A stretch of DNA of 17,024 bases, from the NCBI GenBank assembly GCA_002413185.1, contig DHWM01000163.1:1-17024 (forward strand). The letters run 5' to 3'. Positions 1 through 7,033 of the stretch are shown here, piece by piece; the first letter of the stretch is position 1, and every line of letters begins with the position of its first letter. Under the pieces are notes generated by a model. That model worked only from the letters and a program-made list of their open reading frames with translations, was not told where the DNA came from and did not search any database. The position numbers were made by a program, and so were the translations under genes. This stretch comes from Actinobacteria bacterium UBA5182. Its GTDB lineage: Bacteria; Actinomycetota; UBA4738.

Positions 1-273
1 GTGCTGGAGGCCCTGCAGAACGTAGCCAAGTACGCGGGAGCCCACCGCGCGACTGTGCGGCTTCACGAAGACGCTGGATTCCTCGCCTTCGAGATCACCG
101 ACGACGGGAGAGGGTTCGACACCTCTACCACCTCCTACGGCACCGGCCTGCAGGGCATGGCCGATCGTCTAGCCGCCCAGAGCGGGACCCTTGAGGTCCG
201 GTCACGACCGGGCGAAGGCACGACTGTGATCGGGCGGATGGCGACCACAACCCTCGAGGTGACGGGGGCATGA
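1..273 (+). CDS. Sensor histidine kinase, C-terminal ATPase end (partial)
   Basis: This is the last 90 residues of a histidine kinase; the gene begins upstream of the window, so the GTG at base 1 is probably an internal codon. The N box (EALQNVAKYA, residues 3-12), the G1 box (DDGRGF, 34-39) and a G2-like stretch (YGTGLQGMADRL, 46-57) are those of the HATPase_c domain in NarL/DesK-type (HisKA_3) kinases, which autophosphorylate on a histidine in the missing part and usually pass phosphate to a LuxR-type regulator. The end (SGTLEVRSRPGEGTTV) is the usual final strand of the fold. No response regulator follows; the next sequence is a decayed phospholipase D-like gene, so any partner must lie upstream or elsewhere. 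The family is clear; signal and target are unknown. Confidence 0.88.
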   Translation: MLEALQNVAKYAGAHRATVRLHEDAGFLAFEITDDGRGFDTSTTSYGTGLQGMADRLAAQSGTLEVRSRPGEGTTVIGRMATTTLEVTGA

Positions 274-399
274 CATCCGCGGCCCGCGCAGCCTGGCGTG
301 GGCGTCGGATGGAGTGACGTCCGGCCTCTTCATCGCCCCACCCGGGAGGCGCAAGGCACCTGATCGCTCGTTCGACAGGCCGATGGGTCCCCGGGCCGC

Positions 400-970
400 G
401 CCGACAGCAGTCAGTACCTGTTGTCGACGGACGTTGCGCGGTTCTTCGCCGACGCGCTCCGGCGTTCGCCCGAGCTGCGGCTGATCGCGGTGGTGCCCCG
501 ATACCCGGACCGTGACGGCACACTGTCGGGGCCGCTGAACCGTATCGGGCAACTGGAAGGCACTGGCGATGGTGCGCGGGGCAGGCGGGGATCGCGTGGG
601 CGTGTACGACCTGGAGAACGAAGCCGGTCGGCCGATCTACGCCCACGGGAAGCTCTGCGTGATCGACGACGTGTGGATGTCGGTGGGGTCGGACAACTTG
701 AACCGGCGCTCCTGGACGCATGTGGCGCGAGCACCTGGGAATCGAGGTGCCGGAGGCAGAGTTGCTGGATCCTCGGGCGGGCTTCGAGGCGTGGCGCCGC
801 GCGGCCGACGCGCTCGACGCGGGCACGCCGAGGGGCAGCACGGACCGCGTTCAGGGGGACGCGTCCGTCGGCACCAACCGCTGGCGGTCCCGGCCTGGGC
901 CACATGGTGGGCCCGCCCGCTCTACCGCCTGGCCGTGGATCCCGACGGACGACCACGGGACCTCACAAGC
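400..970 (+). pseudogene. Phospholipase D-family (cardiolipin synthase-like) relic
   Basis: Pieces of one PLD-superfamily protein occur in order but in three frames. Frame 1 from about 409 holds STDVARFFADALRR and VVPRYPDRDGTLSGPLNR. Frame 2 from about 560 holds the second HKD motif, YAHGKLCVIDD, followed by SVGSDNLNRRSWTH, ending near 721. Frame 3 from 720 holds MWREHLGIEVPEAELLDP and FEAWRRAADALDAG. Frame 2 resumes at about 911 with ARPLYRLAVDPDGRPR. The first shift fits one extra G at 559-560. At 719-722 the stretch that normally separates RRSWTH from LWREHLG is missing, so there is a deletion of roughly 90 bp as well as a shift. The N-terminal half with the first HKD motif is absent, and frame 1 is closed by a TGA at 361. 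Several independent lesions make this a true pseudogene. Intact relatives hydrolyse or transfer phosphatidyl groups at the membrane. Confidence 0.82.
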
Positions 971-1120
971 GCTCCGGAGGTTTCTGACCAGCCGGAAGCC
1001 TTTTCGATGGGCGCAGCTGCTTTGCAGGTTGATCTCCGGGCATCCCTGTCTCCTTCCGAACTTTGAAGCGACCCCCGCAAGCGCAGCGAGAGAACACCCC
1101 ACGTGCTAGGGTCCGCTGCA

Positions 1121-1126
1121 TATCAT
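1121..1126 (+). promoter_or_regulatory. Candidate -10 box for the 55-residue membrane protein
   Basis: TATCAT fits the actinobacterial TAnnnT -10 pattern and would start transcription near 1133, giving a leader of about 20 nt that contains the ribosome binding site GGGAG at 1143-1147. I see no clear -35 element. It sits in the 183-bp stretch between the PLD relic and the small gene, which otherwise holds nothing I recognise. Confidence 0.35.
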
Positions 1127-1153
1127 CGCGAATGACACGATTGGGAGAACTCA

Positions 1154-1321
1154 ATGGTACGCAAGGTTCTTGGTGCGGTCTACCTCGTAGTGGGTCTGGT
1201 CGTGGCGAACTCGCATGACTATTTCAAGCACTTCAACGGGGTCAAGCCAGTCATCTCGGCAGTGCTCGCTGTCGTGCTCTGGCCGCTCGTCCTGTTCGGA
1301 GTCAATCTCCACATCAAATAG
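1154..1321 (+). CDS. Small two-helix membrane protein, 55 aa
   Basis: A short gene starting ATG at 1154, six bases after a GGGAG ribosome binding site, and ending TAG at 1319-1321. The product begins MVRKVLGAVYLVVGLVVA and has hydrophobic segments at about residues 5-18 and 34-51, joined by a polar loop (NSHDYFKHFNGVK) that contains two histidines. The two-helix hairpin with a short basic N-terminus suggests a small inner-membrane protein. I do not recognise a named family. The ribosome binding site, a nearby candidate promoter, sensible codon use and the clean hydrophobic pattern support a real gene. It stands alone, facing the convergent amidase gene whose stop lies 33 bp away. Confidence 0.68.
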   Translation: MVRKVLGAVYLVVGLVVANSHDYFKHFNGVKPVISAVLAVVLWPLVLFGVNLHIK

Positions 1322-1354
1322 GAGCCGGGCGCGGAGGGAACTTCACCGTCACGC

Positions 1355-2167
1355 TCAGCAGCCGCTGTCCACCGGTGTGGCGGGGGGCCCCAAGGAGACG
1401 CCGAACCTCGCGGCCAGCCGAGCCAGGCCGCGCCGAAAGATCTCCATGTCCGCGTGATTCCAGTCCTGATGGGTCTGGCAACGGAACGAAGACACCAGCT
1501 CCATGTGGAGCGGGCTGGTCAGGCTCTCGTTGTGTCCGAGCACGTTGCGGAGCTGGATGTGGAGCCGTTGCATGAGCCACAGGGTGAGGTTCAACGCCGC
1601 GGTCAGCTGTTGAGGGTTGTCCAGGATGTCGCGGTCGCTCTCCCCCACCATCTCGATGCCGACCGCCGTGTAGTTGAGTCCCACCGTGTGCCGGCACATG
1701 AGGTCCATGGGGACCAGTTGATAGATGGTGCCGTCGGTGTCGATGACGAAGTGCGCGCATGTCCCGGGCAGCTCACCCAGGTCGGGCGTGTTGGCGGCGA
1801 AGGTGTTGTACACCGGGTCGAACGTGGTGGTGACCGTGAAGTGCTCCACGATCGCCTGGGGGTGGACCAGCCTGAAGGTGTGCAAACCGTAGTGCTCCTC
1901 CGCGTAGGTGAGCATTTCCTGCTTCCGTGAGTCCGGGAACGGGATGGGCTTCCACACGGTGGAGGGCTGTGGCACCAGGAGATCCGTGGCAGAGGCGCTT
2001 GGGAGCGGCGAGGTCGGACTGGTACCCGTGCCCGTCGGGGCTGGGAGGGGTGATGCCGAAGGGACGCTCCTTCCCGTACACCCCGACGCCAGCACCGCCA
2101 GGGTCAGGAGAGCCACACTGCCCAGTGCCCAAAGGCTATGCTCGTCTTGGCTCGTCGGCTCGGACAT
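1355..2167 (-). CDS. Lipoprotein N-acetylmuramoyl-L-alanine amidase (Amidase_2/PGRP fold)
   Basis: The 270-residue product probably cleaves the bond between muramic acid and the stem peptide of peptidoglycan, outside the membrane. Residues 12-30 form a lipoprotein signal ending in the lipobox LASGC (Cys30), followed by a Pro/Ser/Thr-rich linker to about 65. The catalytic domain runs from about 85 to 255 with the family landmarks VEHFTVT (His109), CAHFVIDTDGTIYQLV (137-152), RHTVGLNYTAVGIEM (159-173) and LGHNE (210-214). His109 and His212 are the likely zinc ligands. The third ligand should lie in HQDWNHAD (233-240), but the spacing is unusual and I cannot say which residue it is. The start is the ATG at 2167, which lets the signal peptide begin at once; no strong ribosome binding site precedes it. 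A TAGGCT hexamer 12 nt before the start could be a -10 box. The gene stands alone between convergent and divergent neighbours. Confidence 0.87.
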   Translation of the reverse strand: MSEPTSQDEHSLWALGSVALLTLAVLASGCTGRSVPSASPLPAPTGTGTSPTSPLPSASATDLLVPQPSTVWKPIPFPDSRKQEMLTYAEEHYGLHTFRLVHPQAIVEHFTVTTTFDPVYNTFAANTPDLGELPGTCAHFVIDTDGTIYQLVPMDLMCRHTVGLNYTAVGIEMVGESDRDILDNPQQLTAALNLTLWLMQRLHIQLRNVLGHNESLTSPLHMELVSSFRCQTHQDWNHADMEIFRRGLARLAARFGVSLGPPATPVDSGC

Positions 2168-2350
2168 TGTTGCAGTCAGAGCCTAATCGTCCCCACGTCC
2201 CGGCTGAAGGCAGTCTCCCGGATTCCAGCACCCCCCGGCGCCTGCTGCCACCCCCTCTCCACACCCACGCGCCCGCATGGTTGTCGCCCACCCCGAGATG
2301 ACCGAACCTGGGACCATCGGAGGCTGGACTGGCCCGACCATGGGGCCCGA

Positions 2351-2364
2351 AGAGGAGGAGGAGG
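2351..2364 (+). promoter_or_regulatory. Extended purine-rich ribosome binding site deciding the TTG start
   Basis: AGAGGAGGAGGAGG offers several overlapping GGAGG registers 4-12 bases before the TTG at 2369. The open frame continues upstream to 2138, but only the TTG start has a ribosome binding site and it gives the normal N-terminus of the ATPase family. The 200 bp between the amidase start (2167) and this site hold no other feature I can support. Confidence 0.7.
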
Positions 2365-2368
2365 GGCG

Positions 2369-3052
2369 TTGGAGCAGATCGTCAAGGCCCGGGGGGTCCG
2401 GAAGGTCTACCGGAGCGGAAGCGTGGTGGAGGCCCTCCGCGGCATCGACCTGGACATCCCGGCCGGAGAGTTGCTCGCGATCGTGGGGCCGTCCGGCTCG
2501 GGCAAGACCACGCTCCTGAACTGCCTGGCGGGCCTGGAGACGATCGACGACGGCGAGATCCTGATTGGCGGAGCGAACCTGGCCGAGCTCTCCGATGACG
2601 ACCGCACCGAGTACCGGGCCAAGAGCATGGGATTCGTGTTCCAGGCCTTCAACCTGCTTCCCGTATTGAGCGCGGTCGAGAACGTCGAGATCCCGATGCT
2701 GTTGCTGGGGGCCGGGACGAAGGAGACCCGGGCCCGGGCTCTGGAGACGCTCGAGATGGTTGGCCTGGCCGACCGGGCCAGCCATCGACCGGACCAGCTC
2801 TCGGGCGGCGAGCAACAGCGGGTGGCGGTGGCTCGGGCCCTGGTCCACAAGCCCGCCGTGGTGTGGGCCGACGAGCCCACCGGGAACCTGGACTCCGAAT
2901 CCACCCAGGCCGTCATGGAGCTCTTTCTGCGACTGAACCGGGAGGGCCAGACGATCGTGATGGTCACCCACAACCCGCAGATCGCTGCGGCTGCCGCCCG
3001 AACCATCACCATGCGCGACGGCCGGATCGAGGACGGCGGCGGCCCGGGATGA
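2369..3052 (+). CDS. ABC transporter ATP-binding protein, MacB/LolD type
   Basis: A 227-residue ATPase that powers the FtsX-type permease encoded just downstream. It has Walker A GPSGSGKT (40-47), the Q loop at Gln92 (FVFQAFNLLP), the signature LSGGEQQ (144-150), Walker B VVWADEP (164-170), the D loop NLDS (173-176) and the switch His201. The FQAFNLLP and ADEPTGNLD wording is that of the MacB/LolD/FtsE group, in which ATP use drives a mechanical movement of the permease rather than passage of substrate through a channel. Translation begins at TTG 2369, chosen because of the strong ribosome binding site and the fit to family length. The stop overlaps the permease start as ATGA (3049-3052), which suggests coupled translation and fixed stoichiometry. 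The cargo is unknown. Confidence 0.93.
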   Translation: MEQIVKARGVRKVYRSGSVVEALRGIDLDIPAGELLAIVGPSGSGKTTLLNCLAGLETIDDGEILIGGANLAELSDDDRTEYRAKSMGFVFQAFNLLPVLSAVENVEIPMLLLGAGTKETRARALETLEMVGLADRASHRPDQLSGGEQQRVAVARALVHKPAVVWADEPTGNLDSESTQAVMELFLRLNREGQTIVMVTHNPQIAAAAARTITMRDGRIEDGGGPG

Positions 3053-5880
3053 GCCCCGCGCTGCTCGTCCTGGTGACGCTCTTCGTCCTGGCGTACGGGG
3101 CGGTGGGGATCTTCGCGGTGCGCCGAAGGCTGCTCGGCCGATTGGCGCTGCGTGAGGCGGTGCGGCGAAGGGGCCAGACCCTCCTGGTGGTGGCCGGGCT
3201 GATGGTGGGGACGGCCACCATCACGGCGGCCCTGGTCGCAGCGGACTCGGTCGGGGACTCCACGGTCGACGCGTTCGCCTACAACAACTGGGGGTACGTG
3301 GACCTGACGGTGACGGCCACCAACCAGTTCTTCCCCCGGGACGTGGCGGACCGTCTGGCCACCTCTCCGGCAGTGGCGCGGGTGGTCGACGGCGTCTCGG
3401 CGGGCATCGAGCTGGTGGGATCGGTGTCGGACCTCACCGCTCGGCAGGGGACCTCGGGGATCACCCTGGTCGGGTTCGATCCCGGCTCCCAGAGGCCTTT
3501 CGGTGCGTTCGTGCTGACCACCGGCAGAGAGACCTACGGCCAGGATCTCGCTCCCGGCGCCGTGCTCCTGTCGCGGGTGCTGGCGGACAAGCTCCAGGCG
3601 AAGCCCGGCGACAGGCTGCACGTCAGCGTCGAGGTGCCCGGCTCGGCCCGCCCAGCGCTCCCGGTGGACCTGCGGGTCGCGGGGATCGCCCGGTCGGAGG
3701 GCCCGGGAGCGTACACGCTGGGGTCGGTTGTGTTCGCCCCGCTGGCGACGGCCCAGGACATCGCCGGCACGGACCTCATCAACATTGTGAGGATCTCGGC
3801 TCCCGGCGGGATCCGCGACAGCGTCCAGGCCGGCCATCGAGCCGCTCCGGTCCTGGCCCGGGAGACGAAGTCGCTCGGGTCGCCGATCCGTCTCGCCGTG
3901 AGCGAGGTCAAGGCTAGGGAGGTCAAGACGGCCAAGGACAGTACGGTGTTCATCCGAGCCCTCCTCGTCGGGATGAGCGCCCTGGTGGTGGCGGCGGGGG
4001 CGGCGCTGGTCATCAACCTCATCGGGATGCTCGCCGAGGAGCGTCGCTCCCGCATGGGCGTGCTCCGCGCGCTCGGCCTGAAGCGGAGCCGCCTGGTCGG
4101 CCTGTCGGTCACCGAGGGGGCCATCTACAGCCTGGCGGCCGGCGTGCTCGGGACCGGGGTGGGCATCGCGGCGGGACGCCTGGTCGCCGCCCGGTTCGGG
4201 CGAGCCTTCGCGGAGTTCGCCGGGTCGGACTTCGACTTCACTTTCCACTTCTCGTTGAAGCCGGCGACGCTGCTCGCCGGGTTCGTGCTCGGCACCCTCC
4301 TCACGCTGGCGGTGATCTTCCTGGCGTCGCGCCGGACCTCCCGGATGACCATCACCGCGGCCATCCGAAACCTGCCCGAGCCGCCTCCCGAGCGGAAGAG
4401 CCGGCGGTGGCGAACGGTGCGGCTGGCGGCGTTCGGCGTCCTCGGCGTCCTCGGGCTGACCGCGCCCGGGTTCCCCCGGCTGGCCGGAGGGATCGCGCTC
4501 ATCCTGGTCCTCTCAGCGGTGGCGAGGTCGCGGCTGTCGTCTCGGACGCACTCCACGCTGACCGGCCTCGCCCTCGCCGGGTGGTCCTTCGCCATCATCG
4601 GCGGCTCCGACCCCAACGCCGACGCCAACACCTTCTTCCTGGTGTTCGTGGTGGCCATGCTCACCTCGGTCTTCGGGCTGACGCTGCTGGCGTCGGCGAA
4701 TCTGCACGTCGCCGAGACCGTGGTCGGCCTGCTGGGGCGGGCCTTCGCCGGCCTCCGGGCCATCCTGCGGCCGCCGCTGGCGTACCTGTCACGCCGGCCC
4801 GTCAGGACCGGGCTGACCACCGGCGTGTTCGCCGTGATCGTGGGCATGCTGTCCCTGTTCGCGGTGTTCTTCGTCATCTTCCGGCCCGACTACCAGCGGT
4901 TCGGCAACGGCTACGACGTGCGGGTGCTTTCGACGGGTTCGGCCACAGTGGAGCTGCCGGCGGAGGTGCGGGCGGACGTGATCCGGTTCATCGACATCCC
5001 GACGCGGGGGTACATCGGGCCGCTCAAGACCCAGGGAGGGTTCGGCGGCGGCGAGCGTGTGTTCGTCCCTCTGTTCCAAGTGGGAAACGACGTGGCTGAA
5101 GCCCCTCCGGTTCGCCTGGATCAACGGGACAAGCGGTTCGACTCCGACCGCGCCGTCTGGGAGGCCGTCGCCAGGAACCCATCGCTGGTGGTGGCGGACT
5201 TCGGCAGCCCCGGGCAGAAGCTCACGCTCCAGGGGCGAGACGGCCCGGTCACGTTCACCATCGCCGCAGCCCAGGCCTTCGGGCTGCTCGACGGGGTGTT
5301 CGGGACGGAACGTACCCTCAGCCCGTTCCAGTCGGCGCCGCTCGGAGCGAGCGTGCTGGTGGACGTGCGGGACAACGCCGACGCTCCGCGGGTGGCGCGA
5401 ACGATCGAGCGCGATCTGTTCGGACAGGGTGTGGACGCCGACTCGATCCAGAAGTTGCTGGACACGGCCGATCGGGCGAACCGGGCGTTCTTCTCCACCA
5501 TCGACGTGCTGATGCGGATGGGTCTGGTCGTGGGGATCCTGTCGCTCGGGATCGTCGGCATGCGGGTCGTCACGGAGCGTCGCCACGTCATCGGGGTGCT
5601 CCGGGCGGTCGGCTACAAGCGACGGCACGTCATGCTCGGCCTGATGACGGAGGCGACGGTCACCGCGACAATCGGCGCCGCGGTTGGCATCGTGGTGGGG
5701 GTCACCATGGGGTACCTGTTCTACCGCCAGAGCGCCTCGCAACCTGGATTCGGGATCGATCTGGCCAGCATCGGCGGGGTGCTGGGGCTGATCTACCTGG
5801 CGGTGCTCCTGGTGACGCTGGGGCCGGCGTGGCGAGCGTCCCGGCTCTCCCCGGCCGAAGCCGTCCGCTACAGCGAGTAG
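3049..5880 (+). CDS. FtsX/MacB-family ABC permease, 943 aa, two FtsX domains
   Basis: The membrane partner of the preceding ATPase. It carries two FtsX units: hydrophobic segments near residues 3-24, 43-65, 303-328, 355-380 and 408-430, then, after a hydrophobic middle part (about 459-552), segments near 589-613, 821-842, 868-890 and 908-930. Each half has the cytoplasmic coupling sequence typical of the family, RRSRMGVLRALGLKRSRL in the first and RRHVIGVLRAVGYKRRH in the second. Two large external domains lie at about 66-300 and 614-815. The protein ends LSPAEAVRYSE, the normal FtsX ending. The start ATG at 3049 overlaps the ATPase stop. Such large two-domain permeases occur in actinobacteria as lipid, lipoprotein or peptide exporters; the substrate cannot be read from sequence. 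A two-component system starts 437 bp downstream but is separated from it by an opposing gene. Confidence 0.9.
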   Translation: MSPALLVLVTLFVLAYGAVGIFAVRRRLLGRLALREAVRRRGQTLLVVAGLMVGTATITAALVAADSVGDSTVDAFAYNNWGYVDLTVTATNQFFPRDVADRLATSPAVARVVDGVSAGIELVGSVSDLTARQGTSGITLVGFDPGSQRPFGAFVLTTGRETYGQDLAPGAVLLSRVLADKLQAKPGDRLHVSVEVPGSARPALPVDLRVAGIARSEGPGAYTLGSVVFAPLATAQDIAGTDLINIVRISAPGGIRDSVQAGHRAAPVLARETKSLGSPIRLAVSEVKAREVKTAKDSTVFIRALLVGMSALVVAAGAALVINLIGMLAEERRSRMGVLRALGLKRSRLVGLSVTEGAIYSLAAGVLGTGVGIAAGRLVAARFGRAFAEFAGSDFDFTFHFSLKPATLLAGFVLGTLLTLAVIFLASRRTSRMTITAAIRNLPEPPPERKSRRWRTVRLAAFGVLGVLGLTAPGFPRLAGGIALILVLSAVARSRLSSRTHSTLTGLALAGWSFAIIGGSDPNADANTFFLVFVVAMLTSVFGLTLLASANLHVAETVVGLLGRAFAGLRAILRPPLAYLSRRPVRTGLTTGVFAVIVGMLSLFAVFFVIFRPDYQRFGNGYDVRVLSTGSATVELPAEVRADVIRFIDIPTRGYIGPLKTQGGFGGGERVFVPLFQVGNDVAEAPPVRLDQRDKRFDSDRAVWEAVARNPSLVVADFGSPGQKLTLQGRDGPVTFTIAAAQAFGLLDGVFGTERTLSPFQSAPLGASVLVDVRDNADAPRVARTIERDLFGQGVDADSIQKLLDTADRANRAFFSTIDVLMRMGLVVGILSLGIVGMRVVTERRHVIGVLRAVGYKRRHVMLGLMTEATVTATIGAAVGIVVGVTMGYLFYRQSASQPGFGIDLASIGGVLGLIYLAVLLVTLGPAWRASRLSPAEAVRYSE

Positions 5881-5913
5881 CTCGGTGACCCGCCGGCTCC
5901 CCCGCGGCCCTCG

Positions 5914-6156
5914 CTAATCGACATATCCCTCCACGGTCTGCTCGTCGCGAACGGTTGCCTCGTCCGGGTCGAGTCCGGCCGCCCGACGGGCCCGGCGCTG
6001 ATGCAGGAGGTCCCAGCACTGATCCAGGGTCACCTCCAAGCGCTTCAGCCGGTCCCGCTCCGCGGCGGTGACCTCCCCCCGGGACTCCTTGCCCAAGATC
6101 TCGTGCTCTTCGCGGGCCAGCTCGTTGATGCGGTCGATGACGCTTTGATCATCCAT
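5914..6156 (-). CDS. DUF2630 family protein
   Basis: An 80-residue soluble acidic and helical protein. It matches the DUF2630 pattern: INELAREEHEIL near the N-terminus (10-21), then RLKRLEVTLDQCWDLLHQRRARR (36-58), a Pro-Asp-Glu-Ala turn, and a short ending VEGYVD. The family is largely actinobacterial and has no known function; the form suggests a small helical hairpin. ATG at 6156 is preceded by GGGAGGAG on the minus strand about 9-10 bases away, a good ribosome binding site. It is transcribed toward the permease gene (33-bp gap between stops) and away from the response regulator, so its promoter region is shared with the 6157-6316 interval. Confidence 0.88.
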   Translation of the reverse strand: MDDQSVIDRINELAREEHEILGKESRGEVTAAERDRLKRLEVTLDQCWDLLHQRRARRAAGLDPDEATVRDEQTVEGYVD

Positions 6157-6276
6157 GTGTCCGACTCTCCTCCCTTCGCACGGACACCACCCTACGCCTC
6201 GAGGCCAAAGACCTGTTTGAGGGGTTGGTTTGAGGGGGCTTGAGGGGTCGAGCGTGCCAGGGCCCTCTGAGATGCT

Positions 6277-6294
6277 TCACAGCTCGCTCTCAGC
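6277..6294 (+). promoter_or_regulatory. Direct-repeat operator in front of the response regulator (PhoP-box-like)
   Basis: TCACAGC, four bases (tcgc), then TCTCAGC: two heptamers with one mismatch and an 11-bp period. This is the layout of OmpR-family binding sites and resembles the mycobacterial PhoP box (two TCACAGC copies with a 4-bp spacer). It ends 9 bp before the -10 box TAAGAT, where an activator touching polymerase would sit. A CTGAGA at 6267-6272 is also an inverted copy of TCTCAG. I infer autoregulation by the regulator encoded next. Confidence 0.6.
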
Positions 6295-6303
6295 ATCCGA
6301 CCC

Positions 6304-6309
6304 TAAGAT
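6304..6309 (+). promoter_or_regulatory. -10 box TAAGAT of the response regulator; leaderless mRNA likely
   Basis: TAAGAT fits TAnnnT and lies 7 nt before ATG 6317, so transcription would begin at or next to that ATG. No ribosome binding site precedes either ATG 6308 or ATG 6317. The ATG at 6308 overlaps the -10 box itself and so would not be in the transcript. Confidence 0.5.
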
Positions 6310-6316
6310 GGCCCCG

Positions 6317-7030
6317 ATGGACGGCCTTTCGGAGCCAGCCGCAGACGGCACACGGATCCTCGTGGTCGATGACGAGGAGAACATCACCGATCTGCTGGCC
6401 ACAGCGCTTCGCTACGAGAAGTTCGAGGTCGAGGTGTCCCACACCGGCCGGCAGGCGCTCCGTGCCGTCGGCTCGTTCCGCCCCCACCTCATCGTGCTCG
6501 ACGTGATGCTGCCCGACTGGGACGGGTTCGAAGTCGCCAAGCGGCTGGCCGATCAGCGCGAACGGATCCCGGTCCTGTTCCTCACCGCTCGCGATGCCAC
6601 CGGCGACCGGGTCCGGGGCCTGACCCTGGGCGGGGACGATTACGTGGCGAAGCCCTTCAGCCTCGAGGAGCTCATCGCGAGGATCCGGGCCATTCTCCGA
6701 CGAACTCACGGGGCCGACGATGGTTCGGCCCGCCTGACCTACTCCGACCTCGAGATGGACGACGACATGCATCAGGTGTGGCGGACCGGTCGCCCGGTCG
6801 AGCTGACCGCCACCGAGTACAAGTTGCTCCGGTACCTCCTGTCGAACGCTCCGCGCGTGCTCAGCAAGTCCCAGATCCTGGACCACGTGTGGAACTACGA
6901 CTTCGGCGGCGAAGGGAACGTCGTCGAGACCTACATCAGCTACCTGCGGAAGAAGGTCGATCGGGAAGGTCCGGGACTCATCCACACGGTCCGCGGCGTC
7001 GGGTATTGCCTTCGGTCGACTGGCGAGTGA
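6317..7030 (+). CDS. Response regulator, OmpR/PhoP type
   Basis: The regulator half of a two-component pair, 237 residues from ATG 6317. The receiver domain (about 12-130) has the acidic pocket VVDDEE (16-21), phosphoacceptor Asp62 in VLDVMLPDWDG, the switch Thr90 (FLTARD) and Lys112 (YVAKPFS). The C-terminal winged helix (about 136-233) carries the OmpR-class words LTATEYKLLRYLL, LSKSQILDHVW, VVETYISYLRKKVD and TVRGVGYCLR. The frame is open upstream to 6230, but the leaderless promoter supports ATG 6317 and gives the usual short N-terminus. The kinase gene follows after 3 bp, so the two form an operon. The architecture resembles mycobacterial TcrX/TcrA and PhoP; the true target set is not visible here apart from two candidate operators, one of them its own. 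Confidence 0.93.
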   Translation: MDGLSEPAADGTRILVVDDEENITDLLATALRYEKFEVEVSHTGRQALRAVGSFRPHLIVLDVMLPDWDGFEVAKRLADQRERIPVLFLTARDATGDRVRGLTLGGDDYVAKPFSLEELIARIRAILRRTHGADDGSARLTYSDLEMDDDMHQVWRTGRPVELTATEYKLLRYLLSNAPRVLSKSQILDHVWNYDFGGEGNVVETYISYLRKKVDREGPGLIHTVRGVGYCLRSTGE

Positions 7031-7033
7031 TCG

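Noticed and set aside
2407..4248. 613-codon open frame on the minus strand
   Set aside because: It lies antisense to the ATPase and permease genes and codes for an Arg/His/Gly/Pro-rich string without any fold; a typical antisense shadow in high-GC DNA.
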